Positions 10,131 to 21,257 of a stretch of DNA of 64,000 nt are shown here, piece by piece. The translations under genes and the position numbers were made by a program. This stretch comes from Myotis daubentonii (lineage: Eukaryota; Chordata; Mammalia; Chiroptera; Vespertilionidae), in NCBI RefSeq assembly GCF_963259705.1, contig NC_081841.1, positions 27,083,244-27,147,243 on the forward strand, read 5' to 3'. Position 1 is the stretch's first letter. Each line of letters starts with the position of its first letter. Under the pieces are notes generated by a model, which worked only from the letters and a program-made list of their open reading frames with translations, ran no database searches and had not been told where the DNA came from.

Positions 10131-10815
10131 ATGAGCAGAGCAAGGACAATGGACCAGGTACAGAAGGTCATCAGGGTGGAAAGCCCTGGGTGCGTAGCAA
10201 AGGACAATTGTAGGATGGGACCTCGCCCCCAGAATGACCCTTCCTCCTGTAGCATATCACTGGTCATGCAGTTTGGACCCCTTGACCTTTCTTTCCCAAA
10301 AAATAACATTTAGACCTCAGTTGTACTTCAGCACCGGGCCCCCCAGAAAAGCAGCAAATCCCCATGACTGACCTTAGGACCAGCTTCTCTGAATAATGAC
10401 CCCTGCCCTGATGCACACCAATCAATCAGTGGAGATCACAACTCTGGAAAGGACACTCATGGAAAGCTGCTGAATATTCTATTAAGATCTTCCCCAGAAG
10501 ATCCACCCTTGAAACCCTTAGGCCGAGGATCCACTGAGCTCTCTCTCCCAGGAGCATCCAGAGCCTTTCCCTTTCCCTTTCCTTTCCCTCTCCCCATTCC
10601 CCCAGGTACCTTACCATCACCTTCCTCACTCCCAAGCTCCAAGGCCCTTCCTTTACCTCTACAACTTGTTTCCTAAGCCCATTTCTTCTATGAATTACTT
10701 CTACCACTGTGGTTTTCCAAATAAATGTTCTCTTATAGTTTCAGTCTTGGCTCTGAATTCTTTCCTAGCCAGAAGTCAAGTACTACGGCTGCTGAACCCA
10801 GGTTTGGTCTGACCC
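10131..10815 (+). mobile_element. LTR-like repeat, plus copy
   Basis: This stretch aligns by eye with the reverse complement of 63204-63480 plus 62580-62646: shared landmarks are CCCAGAAAAGCAGCAAA, CCAATCAATCAGTGGAGA, CTCCAAGGCCCTTCC, CTACAACTTGTTTCCTAAGC and an AATAAATGTTCTCTT poly(A)-type signal near 10720. Two copies with a promoter-like CCAAT region and a 3' poly(A) signal suggest a class I ERV LTR. The left boundary is uncertain; 9576-10130 (with CTATAAAAGCC at 10051) may be part of a related LTR. Confidence 0.55.
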
Positions 10816-10973
10816 TACCTGGTGCCTTTCCCACCACCTACAACAATGGGATGCTGTCCAGTTCATGAATAATTCTATAAAGCCAATCAGATCTTCAAAT
10901 TTACTTGGTTGAATTTTTGTTCTTTAACAAGACCTTTAACAAAATACCCAGATCCAACCTTTAGACTTTTTTT

Positions 10974-11196
10974 CTTTTTTTTTTAAATATATTTTATTGA
11001 GTTTTTACAGAGAGGAAAGGAGAGAGATAGAGAGTTAGAAACATCGATGAGAGAGAAACATTGACCAGCTGCCTCCCGCACACTCCCCACTGGGGATGTG
11101 CCCGCAACCAAGGTACATGCCCTTGACCGGAATCGAACCCGGGACCTTTCAGTCCGCAGGCCGACGCTCTATCCACTGAGCCAAACCGGTTTTGGC
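10974..11196 (-). mobile_element. Ves SINE
   Basis: Read on the minus strand it has AGCCAAAACCGGTTTGGCTC, the B box GGTTCGATTCC, CCCCAGTGGGGAGTGTGC and AATAAAATATATT tail. Confidence 0.92.
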
Positions 11197-11732
11197 TAAA
11201 CCTTTTTCCAAAGGGCAGATATATTTTTCCTTCTGAGTTTGGTTCCCCTTCCTTCTATCCTCTTTCACCTCTATCAATACCTCCACACCATCTCATCTCA
11301 AACATTTTTCCAGAATGTCTGAAGGACAAAGCACATCACAGCATAATTTATAGAATGAAAAAGACAGAGGAGAAACAAAAAAGAAAAGGAAAAAGAAACA
11401 GATTTATCTGCTCATCTCTCTCCCCTTCTTCCTCTTCCCTTAGGTCAAGGTTTACCCCACAAGGGGCTATTTTTCCTATCCCTGAATTTCAGAGTTGCAG
11501 CATCTGGTTTCTCAGAAGTGACTCAGAGGCCAAATCCTATAACTCATGTGTAATATTATACCCAAGACTGGATGTGGAAGACACTCATCGTGAAGTGAGC
11601 TTAGCACAAGCAGTTATCTGGGCTTTTGACTCAGACTCCAGCCAGCTTGGGGAGTCTGGCTAGGTCACCAGTAAAAGCAGCAGTATCAGTGAAATTAGAA
11701 GATGGCAGTGCCTTTAATATATATTTTTTAAA
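11197..11732. other. No recognised feature
   Basis: A 102-codon plus frame at 11355 has low-complexity lysine and serine runs at its start and no domain; I regard it as chance. Confidence 0.45.
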
Positions 11733-11975
11733 TCCTCACCTGAGGATATTTTCCATTGACTTTTTTAGAGAGAGTGGAGGAAAGAGGAAAAGACAGAGAG
11801 AAACATCGATGTGAGAGAAACACATTGATTGGTTGCCTCCTGCACGAGCCTCGACCAGGGCCCAGGCCAGGGAGGAGCCTGCAACCAAGGTATGGTGCCC
11901 TTGACCGGAATCAAACCCAGGACTCTTTGGTCCACAAGCCGATGCTCTATACACTGAGCCAAACTGGCCAGGGCT
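11733..11975 (-). mobile_element. Ves SINE (variant with TAATCCTCACCTGAGGATAT tail)
   Basis: The minus-strand reading has GCCCTGGCCAGTTTGGCTCA, GGTTTGATTCC B box, CT-rich region and the AATCAATGG...AAATATCCTCAGG tail common to one subfamily here. Confidence 0.88.
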
Positions 11976-11983
11976 AATATGTT

Positions 11984-12174
11984 TTTATTATTATTATTAT
12001 TAATAGAGTAAGAGGAAGGGAGAGAGAGAGAGATAGAAACATCAATTGGCTGCTTCCTGCACACCCCCTATTGGTGACCAAGCCTGCAAGCTGTGCATGT
12101 GCTCTGACTGGGAATTGAACCAGGGGCCTCTTGGTGCATGGAATGATGTTCAACCAAGAAACGCTGGCCAGGGC
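11984..12174 (-). mobile_element. Ves-type SINE, older copy
   Basis: Diverged tRNA-like head on the minus strand (CTGCCCTGGCCAGCGTTTCT), B box GGTTCAATTCC, CT-rich middle and TAAT repeats as tail. It abuts the preceding SINE. Confidence 0.75.
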
Positions 12175-12229
12175 AGTAGCAATGCCTTTAGAAAGAAAGT
12201 TGTGGTCCCAGGAATCTGAAGGACTGCAC

Positions 12230-12647
12230 AAGGTTTGTGTCCAATATAGTATGCATATTTTCAGCTCCAACTGATGCTGCAAAATTGCTCTCCAACGTGG
12301 TAATACCAATTTATACTCCTACCAGCAGTCTACAAGATTCCAGTTCTACATACTTGTCAAAACTTAGAATTACCATGCTTCAGAAATTTAGCTAATCTGA
12401 TGGATATGTAATGATATTTCATCTTGTTTTAATTTGCATTTAACTTATTTACAGTGAGACTGAATATCTTTGTATTCAGTGAATTATCTGTTCAAATCTG
12501 TTTTCAGTTTTTCTGTCAAGTTCTTTACCTTTCATAGACTGATTTGTAGAAGTTCTTTAAATCTTTTAAATAAGAATCCTTTCCCATATTGCAAACTTTT
12601 TCTCCCAGTCTGTAGATTATATTTTCACTTTCAATGTTGTATCCTTT
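12230..12647 (-). mobile_element. Old L1 fragment, continued at 15593-15704 and 16612-16990
   Basis: The text GCAAAATTGCTCTCCAACGT, CCAATTTATACTCCTACCAG and TGTAGAAGTTCTTTAAATC is minus-strand old L1M sequence. The same L1 continues after the solo LTR (13263-13280) and appears again after the Helitrons at 15593-15704 and 16612-16990 (TGTTGAACTATCCTTGCAAT), so the LTR and Helitrons inserted into it. Confidence 0.7.
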
Positions 12648-13258
12648 TGTTAGTGTGGAAGGGCACATAATAAGAATAGAGCCACAGTTGTTTAATAATT
12701 ATTCGCCTTACTAACTTTAGATAAGACGTTTTCTTACAGATGCTGGGAAACTGGAGGATGAAACAAGGCTGTAAAAAGATAAGATGCCTAAATGAATCCA
12801 TTATTCAGAAAAAGAAAAAAACATTTGAGAACAGACCAAGAACAGGACATGCTTTGATTTGGTTGCTGTGCTGGAATCCTGATCCCTCCGGGAGTTTGCC
12901 TCAGGAAGGCTGACCATTCTCCGGTCCCAGGAACAGGCTGAGCTATTTATAACATCATTGAAGATTAGCCACCTTGTTATGGGACTTTAAGCTCCTGAAG
13001 GTCGGACTGCAGGCCCTCCCCTCCCCTTTCCATGTTACATTTGCAACTTGCAGCTGCACATAGCTATCTTCTCCCTTAATGCACAAAAAATCAACCAACT
13101 TGCAAGGGGGATCGGCGCAGAATTCCCAGGGTGACCAACTGCTCTCCCCATACTTCCAACATTACTGGAATAAATGCTCATATATGATTCAACCTTGCCT
13201 CTACTTAATTTGGCTCAAATAGTGACAGGAGGCCTTGGACCCATTGTGTCCAGTTTCA
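12648..13258 (+). mobile_element. Solo class I ERV LTR, copy A
   Basis: It starts TGTTAGTGTGGAAGGGCACA, ends CCAGTTTCA, and is flanked by the 4-bp duplication CTTT at 12644-12647 and 13259-13262, the size typical of class I ERVs. It is 611 bp and aligns with copy B at 39390-39974 throughout. A GGAATAAATGCTC signal lies near 13168. The insertion splits an L1. Confidence 0.8.
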
Positions 13259-13754
13259 CTTTGATGAAGAAAAATTTTAATCCTATATAATAATAGACAA
13301 ACATGGTAATTAACCGTAGCTCCGACACGCTTCCCATAGGCTAATCAGGGCGATATGCAAATTAACTGCCAACCCAGATGGCAGCCGGCAGCCAGGCAGC
13401 TGAAGCAAACAGGAGGCTTGCTTGCTCCAGTGATGGAGGAAACCAAGGTTCCCCGCCTGCCGCTGCCGTCCTCTGAGCTTCCACTCTAAGAAACAATGTT
13501 GCAATTATAGAAGGTAAACAAAACCCAGAAACCTGCTTTCAGCCAGCCAGGCTTCAGCCAGCAGGATCACAACAGTATTTCAATTATAGAACCCAAACAA
13601 ACCCAGATCCCTGCTTTCAGCAGCAGAGGTCTCAGAGCTGCAGCCAGGCCTCAGAGCTAAAGCTGGCTCTCAGCTCCAGTGACAGCCATAGAAGGTAAAT
13701 AAATCCCAGAATAAAAAAAAGAAAAAGAAAAAAAGGAGAAGTTGGGAGCTTCAG

Positions 13755-13915
13755 TCGCCCGCCAGCCTGAAAACGGCCCCCAGCCCCTCACCCAGACTGG
13801 CCAGGCACCCCAGTGGGGACCCCCACCCTGAAAGGGGTGTGACCAGCTGCAAACAGCCATCATCCCCTCACTCAGACTGGCCAGGCACCCCAGTGGGGAC
13901 CCCCACCCTGAAGCA
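13755..13915 (+). repeat. Two 81-bp Helitron-internal tandem units
   Basis: The phrase CAGACTGGCCAGGCACCCCA with GTGGGGACCCCCACCCTGAA occurs twice about 80 bp apart. The same unit is repeated about five times at 48550-48965. Confidence 0.8.
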
Positions 13916-13959
13916 ACAAGATGATGGCTAATTTGCATACTGAAGGCGGGCGGCAGCGG

Positions 13960-14255
13960 GCAAGGCTGTCCGCGGTCCGGGACCCGATCTGTGACCCTGC
14001 CAGGCGGGGGGCAGCGCTTGAGGCTGTCCGCTGTCTGGGACCCGGATCCATGACCTGGCAGGCGGGGGGCAGCGCTTGAGGCTGTCCTCGGTCTGGGACC
14101 CAGATCTGTGACCCTGCCGGGCGGGGGGGCAGCGCTTGAGTCTGTCCACAGGACCAAGACACGGATCTGTGACCCTGCGGGGGAGGGGGGGGAGAGGGGG
14201 GGAGGCAGTGCTTGAGGCTGTCCGCGGTCCCGGGACCCGGATCCATGACCCTTCC
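13960..14255 (+). repeat. GC-rich minisatellite inside the Helitron
   Basis: Four to five degenerate units of about 60-70 bp share GAGGCTGTCCGCGGTC, GGGACCCGGATC and TGTGACCCTGCC. They account for the long GC-rich open frames on both strands here. Confidence 0.8.
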
Positions 14256-14419
14256 TGGTGGGGCAGCAGCTCGCACAGGGGTGGATCGGCCAGGGTTGGG
14301 CAGGGCAGGACGCCTGGCTTCCACCCAGCCCCAGTCACTCTGGGCAGGTGAGCACGCAGAGAGCCTCTGGACAGGGGAGGCAGGCCAGCGGAGGGCGGCC
14401 TGTACTCCCCACATGGCGG

Positions 14420-14560
14420 TGGTGACAGCTGTGAGAGCGCAAAGCGGAGCCTGCAGGCTGAGCTGAAATAGCGCCTGCAAGCCATCAGCACCCAGGAGTG
14501 GCTGCGCAAGATCTGCCTCCTGGCCCAGAAGGTGCAGGATCGCAGGGACAGCCACCGTGG
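14420..14560 (+). other. Possible captured exon fragment in the Helitron
   Basis: One plus-strand frame has helix-forming, heptad-like composition (SLQAELK, stop, RLQAISTQEWLRKICLLAQK) broken by a TAG. HeliBat elements are known to capture gene pieces. I do not recognise the source gene and the assignment is tentative. Confidence 0.25.
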
Positions 14561-15358
14561 CGGGCCAGGCTGACATCCTCCTGGCTGCACCATGGGGGTT
14601 TGCGGACCTGCAAAGCCAGAGGCCTCCGGTGTGCACATCCCCCGCTGGCCTGCGAACATCCCCCAGCACACTGTCACCCTCCCGCGCCTGCAACAGTTGC
14701 AAACCAAGGCGTGCACAAGTTCCCCCCGCCTCTCCACCGCACTTCCATCAACCCAGCATGCCTAACACCCCCACAGGATGTGCACACATCCCCTCTGATG
14801 CGCTCACGTCCTTTGGAGAGTGTCTGGGTGTGCTGGGTGCTGAGGGTGGGTGCCTGTGAGATGACAGTGAGAGGGCAGGGTGGTGATGCCCTGTTCCCAC
14901 GGAGGCCAGTGCAGCTACGAGATCACCTCTAGGGGGTTAATGCAGGTGCTGAGATGGGAGCAGATGCAGACAAACACACCTGGTGGGCGCGGGCGGCCCT
15001 CGCTGAGGTGCCTTCGGTCAGCGTTCAAGATCAAGAACCCAGAGGGGGAGAGGAATTCCGTCCTCTCAGTGAAACAGTGGGATAGTCGGGGCGACTGGAG
15101 AGGAGGAATGTGCACTTTGGGTGCCAGCACCCATGAGCAAAGGCTGCCCTGACTGAGCCTCACTTGCTTGGGGCCTAGCACACTCCTGCCAGGCAGCGGG
15201 TGACAGGACGTGCTTTTCCAAATTAATGAGAGAAAATGTTGATTCTCCTGCTGCCCACGAAGGTGGAAAGTGAAGTGGGGAGACATGTGGGGAGTGAGCG
15301 AGGTTCCCTGTCTGGGGGTTCCAAATTTGCTGTTGGTTTCTTTCACCGCTGACTAGAG

Positions 15359-15475
15359 ATATACAGGGTGTCCCCCCAAAATGTATACACACTTTGAATA
15401 TCTACTAATTCCAATGGTTTTAAGCATAAGAAAGAAACAACAATGGAGCTGTTATCTGTTAAAAGTGTGGGCACA
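15359..15475 (+). mobile_element. Mariner end fragment
   Basis: TATACAGGGTGTCCCCCCAA and AATGTATACACACTTTGAAT resemble a bat mariner (MLMAR-type) terminal repeat. Only one end is present, inside the large Helitron. Confidence 0.6.
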
Positions 15476-15704
15476 AACAGGTAGTTGGACATTCTCTGAG
15501 GGGTCTCAGATTGGAGAGGGTGAAGGCCAGACTGAGGGCCCCTTTCCTCCCCACTACCCCAGTGCACAAATTTCGTGCACCGGGCTACTAGTTCCATTAT
15601 AATCAAATATATTAATTCAGAGTTTTATTAGAAATGACTACTACAATTTACCAATTGTCTCTTCAAAATCTATTGATAAGATACAATTTCTTAAAACAAT
15701 ATAA

Positions 15705-16113
15705 TCCTATATAAGAGAGGGATATGCTAATTAGCCCAGATATGCTAATTAGTCATGACCAGTATGCAAATTGACCATCACTCCAACACACAAGATGGCT
15801 GCCCCCATGTGGACACAAGATGGCCTGCAGGGTAGGGCAGTTGTGGATGATCAGGCCAGCAGGGGAGGGCAGTTGGGGGGGACCAGGCCTGCAGGGGAGG
15901 GAAGTTGGGGGGACCCAGGCCTGCAGGGGAGGGCAGTTGGGGGCGATCAGGACGCCAGGGGAGCAGATAGGCATCAATCAGGCTGGCAGGGGAGAAGTTA
16001 GGGGGTGATCAGGCAGGCAGGCAGAAGCAGTTAGGGGCAATCAGGCAGGCAGGCAGGCAAGCGTTCGGGAGCCAGCAGTCCTGGACTGTGAGAGGGTGCA
16101 GACTTGGCTGAGG

Positions 16114-16164
<51 letters not shown>

Positions 16165-16195
16165 ATGCACAAATTTTGTGCACCGGGCCACTAAT
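15705..16195 (+). mobile_element. HeliBat-like Helitron with internal 38-bp tandem units
   Basis: It starts TCCTATATAAGAGAGG and ends with hairpin TGCACAAATTTTGTGCACCG and GGCCACTAAT. The middle holds about six units of GATCAGGC..GGCAGTTGGGGG and a CA microsatellite. Its 3' end directly abuts the next Helitron. Confidence 0.85.
16119..16163 (+). repeat. (CA)n microsatellite
   Basis: An uninterrupted run of about 20 CA dinucleotides inside the Helitron. Confidence 0.95.
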
Positions 16196-16611
16196 CCTAT
16201 ATGATAAAAGCCTAATATGCTAAGTGTCCAGTCATCAGGTTGTCCGTTCAACCAATCAAAGTGTAATACGCTAATGATATACTAAGGCCACTCAACCACT
16301 CGCTATGATGTGCACTGACCACCGGGGGCAGACGCTCCGACCTGTAGGTTAGCTTGCTGCTGGGGTCTGGTTGATCAGGACTGAGCAAGACGAGTTGGAC
16401 ATGCCCTGGAGCCCTCCGGCTGTCCCTCCCTGGCTGGCCAACCTCCCACATCTCTCCCCGGCCCCAATCATGCATCAGCAGGGTCCCTCGACCTGGCCTG
16501 CACCCTCCTGCAATCCGGGACCCCTCAGGGGATGTTGGAGAACCAGTTTCAGCCCGATCCCACAGGCCAAGCCGAGGAACCCCACTGGTGCACGAATTCG
16601 TTATTTCTAGT
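16195..16611 (+). mobile_element. HeliBat-like Helitron, abutting the previous one
   Basis: It starts TCCTATATGATAAAAGCC, has the family block CTATGATGTGCACTGACCAC, and ends TGCACGAATTCGTTATTTCTAG-like, with the final stem degraded. Confidence 0.85.
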
Positions 16612-16990
16612 TAATTATATTGATAGTGTCACTGATGTTGAACTATCCTTGCAATCCTACAATAAATCCTAATTGGGTATTCTTTATTATTAATAGAACA
16701 TGTTTCTTGATTACTTTTAATAGTATTTTTGCATCTGTACTACTGATAATAGTCTCTAATTTTGTTATTTGTAATATCCGTGTCAGGTATTGGTATTAAA
16801 ATCATCCAGATTCATAAAAATAATTAGATTCCCAACTTTTCTGTCTGCCTGATGCCAAAGGCCTTAGTAAAATTAAATATAATTATATAAACCTACCTTC
16901 CCAGAATTTTGTCTGTTTCTTGCAAATATCCTTCCTCTTTCTTCAAATTCCTCAGCTCTAAAAATAGTCTATTCAGGATATACTTTGAAA

Positions 16991-17880
16991 ACATCTCTTT
17001 TTGGGGGGTCTATCAAAACATACCTTTCACTATAGTAAGAAGACATCCTTTCAACAGTAATCTAAGCAGTGATATATGCCTATATGTTTAATTGGTTCTC
17101 AAAAACAAGCAAAACAAAACAAAAAAAACATGATCTGATAAGCCACCATGGCAAATTTCAAGTTATCAATGTAACCACTGAACATGGAATTGGGAAGAAA
17201 CACCCACAAACTGGCTCTTGGGAACCAGTCAGAACTGGCTCCCGTGTACACTGAATCAAGGTCCTTCTTCCACACCTGTTAGAGAACTATGCCAGACTGT
17301 GGAGTAATTGAAACATTAAACAAAGAGGGTTGGACTTTACCCTGGATATAATAGTAAAACCAGTATCGCCCTTCCACCCAGGCAAGTAGAGCTCCTTCCC
17401 TACGTCCTAAGCGTCAGGGCCTCCCTTCTCTGCCACCCATGCTTGGAGTGACTTCTCAGTTTTCCAAGTCCCATCCAATGCCTGGGACCATCCAAGGTAA
17501 CAGTGTTCCCATGCCAATTTCTTCTCTTCAGGACACTCTCCAACACCCTACCTGGCATGTGTCCCCTATTTTCCCACCCCTAAGTTGGGTTGCCCGGATA
17601 TCTAAAGGAGTTCCTGGATTCATGCCAATGGGATTATACAGGGGTCCCATGGCTTTGCCCATAGCCACTTCCGTTCTGGAAAGGTGCCTGGTGACAGCAG
17701 TGTTACTTTGTGGGATCCCATAAGATTACGCTGCCAGAATAAGGTGAACATGCTGATTTTTGGTAACTAAAACTGTTGATATGAACAGGGACTCGCATAA
17801 AAAATTTTTCTTCTTTCACAATTAAGCCAGATAATAAAGACTTAGGGTTAGTGCTAAAACAGTGTAAAAGAAAGAAAAGA
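16991..17880. other. No recognised feature
   Basis: The 94-codon frame at 17439-17723 lies in a CT-rich stretch and shows no domain I recognise. It could be an old processed fragment but nothing in it supports an identity. Confidence 0.4.
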
Positions 17881-18100
17881 AGCCCTAGCCAGTGTTGGTC
17901 AATAGGATGGGAGTTGTCCCACACACCCACTGGCTGCCTGTTGCATTCCCAGTCAGGGCACATGCCGGTTTCAGGCTCAATCCCCAGTAGGGGGCATGTA
18001 GAAGGCAGCCAATCAATGTCACATTAATGCTTCTTTCTCTCTTTCCCTCTCCCTTCCTCTCTCTCTAAAAAATCAATTAAAAACCTTTTTCTTTTTTAAA
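17881..18100 (+). mobile_element. Ves-type SINE, diverged
   Basis: GCCCTAGCCAG head, duplicated Cys-like linker region, CCCCAGTAGGGGGCATG, CT-rich run and AAATCAATTAAAAAC tail. Confidence 0.82.
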
Positions 18101-18460
18101 GAAAAAAAGAAGAGGACTAAAATGAAATGTAGCTCTTAAAGGTTGGCTAATAATGAGTGCTAAAGTGGAATGGGAGAAGAGACAGAGATTTAAATCTTCT
18201 ATCTAGAAGAAACATAAGAAGCCCTTATAGCAAATCATTCTATAAAGAAGCTAGTGTAGAAAAGGAAAAGCAGAAGAGGTTAAGGTTTGACCTTAAACTT
18301 TAAATACATTTGAAAGAAAAAGAGAAACTGGAAAAGTATATGAAGAATGGGTAGCTAAAAGGTTAAGAATTGTAAAGGATACAGAGCAATTCTCATCAAT
18401 TATTATTTGTTTTATTTTGTTTTAACTAAGTCATGTTTGCAGTTAAAAATGAATTAGTAT
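18101..18460. other. No recognised feature
   Basis: A-rich plain sequence. Confidence 0.45.
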
Positions 18461-18471
18461 AAAAATTTATA

Positions 18472-18689
18472 GCCCTAACTGGTTTGGTTCAGTGGATAGA
18501 GCGTAGGCCTGCAGACTCAAAGGTCCCAGGTTCGATTCCGATCAAGGGCATGTGCCTTGGTTGCGCGCACATCCCCAGTGGGGAGTGTGCAGGAGGCAGC
18601 TGATCGGTGTTTCTCTCTCATCGATGTTTCTAATTCTCTATCCCTCTCCCTTCCTCTCTGTGGGAAATCAATAAAATACATTTTTTTAA
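18472..18689 (+). mobile_element. Ves SINE, young-looking copy
   Basis: GCCCTAACTGGTTTGGTTCA head, GGTTCGATTCC B box and AATCAATAAAATACA tail. Target duplication AAAAATTTATA at 18461-18471 and 18690-18700. Confidence 0.93.
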
Positions 18690-18859
18690 AAAAATTTATA
18701 ATAAAATTATGAAAAAATGTTCCTAGGAGCACAGTTTATAAAAAACTAAAGACCTGAAACAATAAAAAAAAAAAATAAGTTGTGGATACAATACAAAACT
18801 ATACACCAAGGAGTATGTGAGTGCTTATAACAAAAATACATCTTTTCTCACAAATAGAA

Positions 18860-19128
18860 TATTGACTAAAAAAAAAATAACATACTAGAAATAAAATCCA
18901 CATAAAGTTCCCAAACAGACAAATTAATCTATACCTGTTAATAGTCAGGATAGTTGTTTACCTTTGGGGAGAGGCAGTAGTGATTAGAAGGGGCACAAGA
19001 GGAGCTTAGGGTACTGTTGTCCTTTTTTCCTGAGTGGTGGTGGTCAGAGGAGTGTGTTCTCCGTGCAAAAATTCATAAAATGATTGTTCCATATACTTAA
19101 AATTTGTATACATTTGTAAATATAAATT
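18860..19128 (+). mobile_element. Old L1 3' end fragment
   Basis: CAGACAAATTAATCTATACC, GATAGTTGTTTACCTTTGGG and AAATTCATAAAATGATTGTT follow the order of an old L1M 3' UTR. Confidence 0.55.
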
Positions 19129-19402
19129 ACTAGAGGTCCAATGCACGAATAGGGGCTGGGGAGGGACGCAGGAGGTTGGCCAGCCGGGGAGAGACTGCAG
19201 GACAGCCTCAGTCCTGATCAGCTGGACCCCAGCAGCAAGCTCACCTATCGGTCAGAGCATCTTCCCCCTGGTGGTCAGTGCACGCCATAGTGAGCGGTTG
19301 AGTGGCCTTAGCATATCATTAGCATATTACACTTTGATTGGTTGAACGGACGACCAGACAACCAGACACTTAGCATATTAATTAGGCTTTTATTAGATAG
19401 GA
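19129..19402 (-). mobile_element. HeliBat-like Helitron, minus
   Basis: 3' side reads ACTAGAGGTCCAATGCACGA; on the minus strand the 5' end is TCCTATCTAATAAAAGCC. Abuts the next Helitron. Confidence 0.85.
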
Positions 19403-20138
19403 CTAGGGGCCTGGTGCACGAAATTCGTGCACTGGGTGTGTGTGTGGGGGGGGGGAGTGTCCCTCAGCCCAGCCTGCCCCCTCTCACATACTGGGAGCCC
19501 TCAGGCGTTGACCCCCATCATCCTCCAATCGCAGGATTGGCCCCTTGCTCAGGCCTGACGCCTCTGGCCTAGGCGTCCGGCCCGGGCAGCGGGGACCTGC
19601 AGTGGCAGTGGGGGGCGCCGCGATCGCGCAGGCTCCGCCCCTGCCCCTGCAGGATGCCTCTAGCTGAGGCATCCGGCCCGGGCAGTGGGGACCCACAGCT
19701 GCAGCGGCCCCGCGATCGATCGTGGGCTTCGCTTTAGGCCCAGGCAAGGGGCCCCTAGCTCCTGGGACTGCCAGCTTCGACTGTGCCCAGCTCCCATCGC
19801 TGGCTCCACCCCTACTTCCTGCTATCACTGGCCAGGGCGGAAAAGGCACCTGATTCTCCGATCATGGCTGGGGGGCAGGGCAAAGGTGGCCCCAGGGCCG
19901 CCTTTGCCCTGCCCCCCAGCTCTTAGCTCCCCCCTGGGTTTCCGATCACTGTCAGTGGCAGGGGGCTTCTTCCTGCTTTCCCTTTCGCCTCCCTGCATTG
20001 TGCCTACATATGCAAATTAACCGCCATCTTGTTGGCAGTTAACTGCCAATCTTGGCAGTTAATTTGCATATAGCCCTGATTAGCCAATGAAAAGGGTATC
20101 GTCGTACGCCAATTACCATTTTTCTCTTTTATTAGTGT
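19403..20138 (-). mobile_element. HeliBat-like Helitron, minus, abutting the previous one
   Basis: 3' side is CTAGGGGCCTGGTGCACG with a perfect GTGCACGAAATTCGTGCAC hairpin. The 5' end, near CTAATAAAAGAGAAAAATGG on the minus strand, is mutated. The interior is GC-rich. 19960-20130 (GCAGTTAATTTGCATAT, GGTAATTGG) is shared with the Helitrons at 13281 and 48518. Confidence 0.78.
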
Positions 20139-20242
20139 TGATACTTTAATCTGGAAGTTTAGTTTTTAATGTAAAACATACCACTAATTTTCCAAGTCAC
20201 CCTAATCACTATTTTTAATCCCCAGAATAAACTGTGCTAACG

Positions 20243-20506
20243 GGCCCTAGCCAGTTTGGCTTAACAAACAGAGCATCGGCCTGCGGACTGAAAAGTCCTG
20301 GGTTCGATTCCAGTCAAAGGCATGTAACTCGGTTGCAGACTCCTTCCTTCCCAGCCTGGGCCCTGGTCGGGGCACGTGCAGGAGGCAAATGATTAATGTG
20401 TTTCTCTCAAATCGATATTTCTTTCTGTCTTTCCTTCTCTCTTCCACTCTCTCTAAAAATCAATGGAAAAATATCTTCGGGTGAAGATTAAAAAACAAAA
20501 CAAAAC
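20243..20506 (+). mobile_element. Ves SINE
   Basis: CCCTAGCCAGTTTGGCTTAA head, GGTTCGATTCC B box, AAAAATATCTTCGGGTGAAG tail and GCTAAC(G/A)G flanks. Confidence 0.88.
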
Positions 20507-21257
20507 AGGGCTAACAGTATACTGCCCATCGTTTCTGTTCACAGATTATTCTAGACAAAGAATTATTTAAGGTGTTAGGCCAAATTTCATTTCTGCCTGG
20601 TTGAAGCTAACCAGTCAGTATAGACAAACAAAGAAAATAGGAAAAAAGTAATCCTCTAAATAATGTTCATTATTTTCCTAAAATTTATTTAGGGATACAG
20701 TTCTTGGCAGAGTACATTTTGCTCAAGAGACATACCTCTTATCCTTGGTCATGTAGAGAATAGAAAGGCACTGATGACACATAAGTGAAGGATAAGATTA
20801 GAGATTAAATTTACAATTTAAGAAAAGGAGATATTGCATGAAACTAACAGTCACACAGAGGACAAGAAGTGAAGCAACCTACATTTATAAACCTTTGCTC
20901 AAACATGGGACCTTCCATATAACCTGTGTACCTCAGAATCATTCTACTCCTACCTAACAGCTTACCCTAGGAACAACATAATTGGTAAAAAGAGTAACTA
21001 TATACTAATGGAATTTTGATAAACATTGATAATTCTATGAACAGCAGGCAGACAAAAGCATCATGTGATATGGAATAGTTTTACAAAACAAAGGTAGAAT
21101 AGCAAATATCCACAGAATTTGTAACCTGAAGCTAAAGCTGAAAAAGGAAAAGATTAACATTTACCTATACAAATGAGCACAGAGATTTTTCAGAAAAACA
21201 GAGAAATAACTGTCAACAGACTATCTCTGAATATAGAAAATAGCAACAGCATACTGT
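20507..21257. other. No recognised feature
   Basis: Plain AT-rich sequence on both strands. Confidence 0.45.

Larger units (their letters stand above)
13281..15592 (+). mobile_element. Large HeliBat-like Helitron (2.3 kb) with foreign cargo
   Basis: The 5' end is TCCTATATAATAATAGACAA and the 3' end is GTGCACAAATTTCGTGCACC followed by GGGCTACTAGT. The 5' part matches the minus-strand Helitron at 48518-49340, including two 81-bp units. Beyond 13930 there are four to five GC-rich units of about 60-70 bp, then about 1.1 kb of sequence with no relative in this window, and a mariner-end fragment at 15360. The size, about five times the other copies, suggests captured host DNA. Confidence 0.78.

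Noticed and set aside
13872..14737. Long overlapping minus-strand frames of 269 and 276 codons
   Set aside because: They overlap in different frames over GC-rich tandem repeats in a Helitron; composition explains the lack of stops.
17439..17723. 94-codon frame as a possible gene or processed pseudogene
   Set aside because: No domain, no A tail and no duplication could be found.
18472..18560. tRNA-like sequences at the heads of SINEs
   Set aside because: A and B boxes are present, but the sequences continue into SINE bodies and cannot fold as complete tRNAs; they are retroposon promoters, not tRNA genes.
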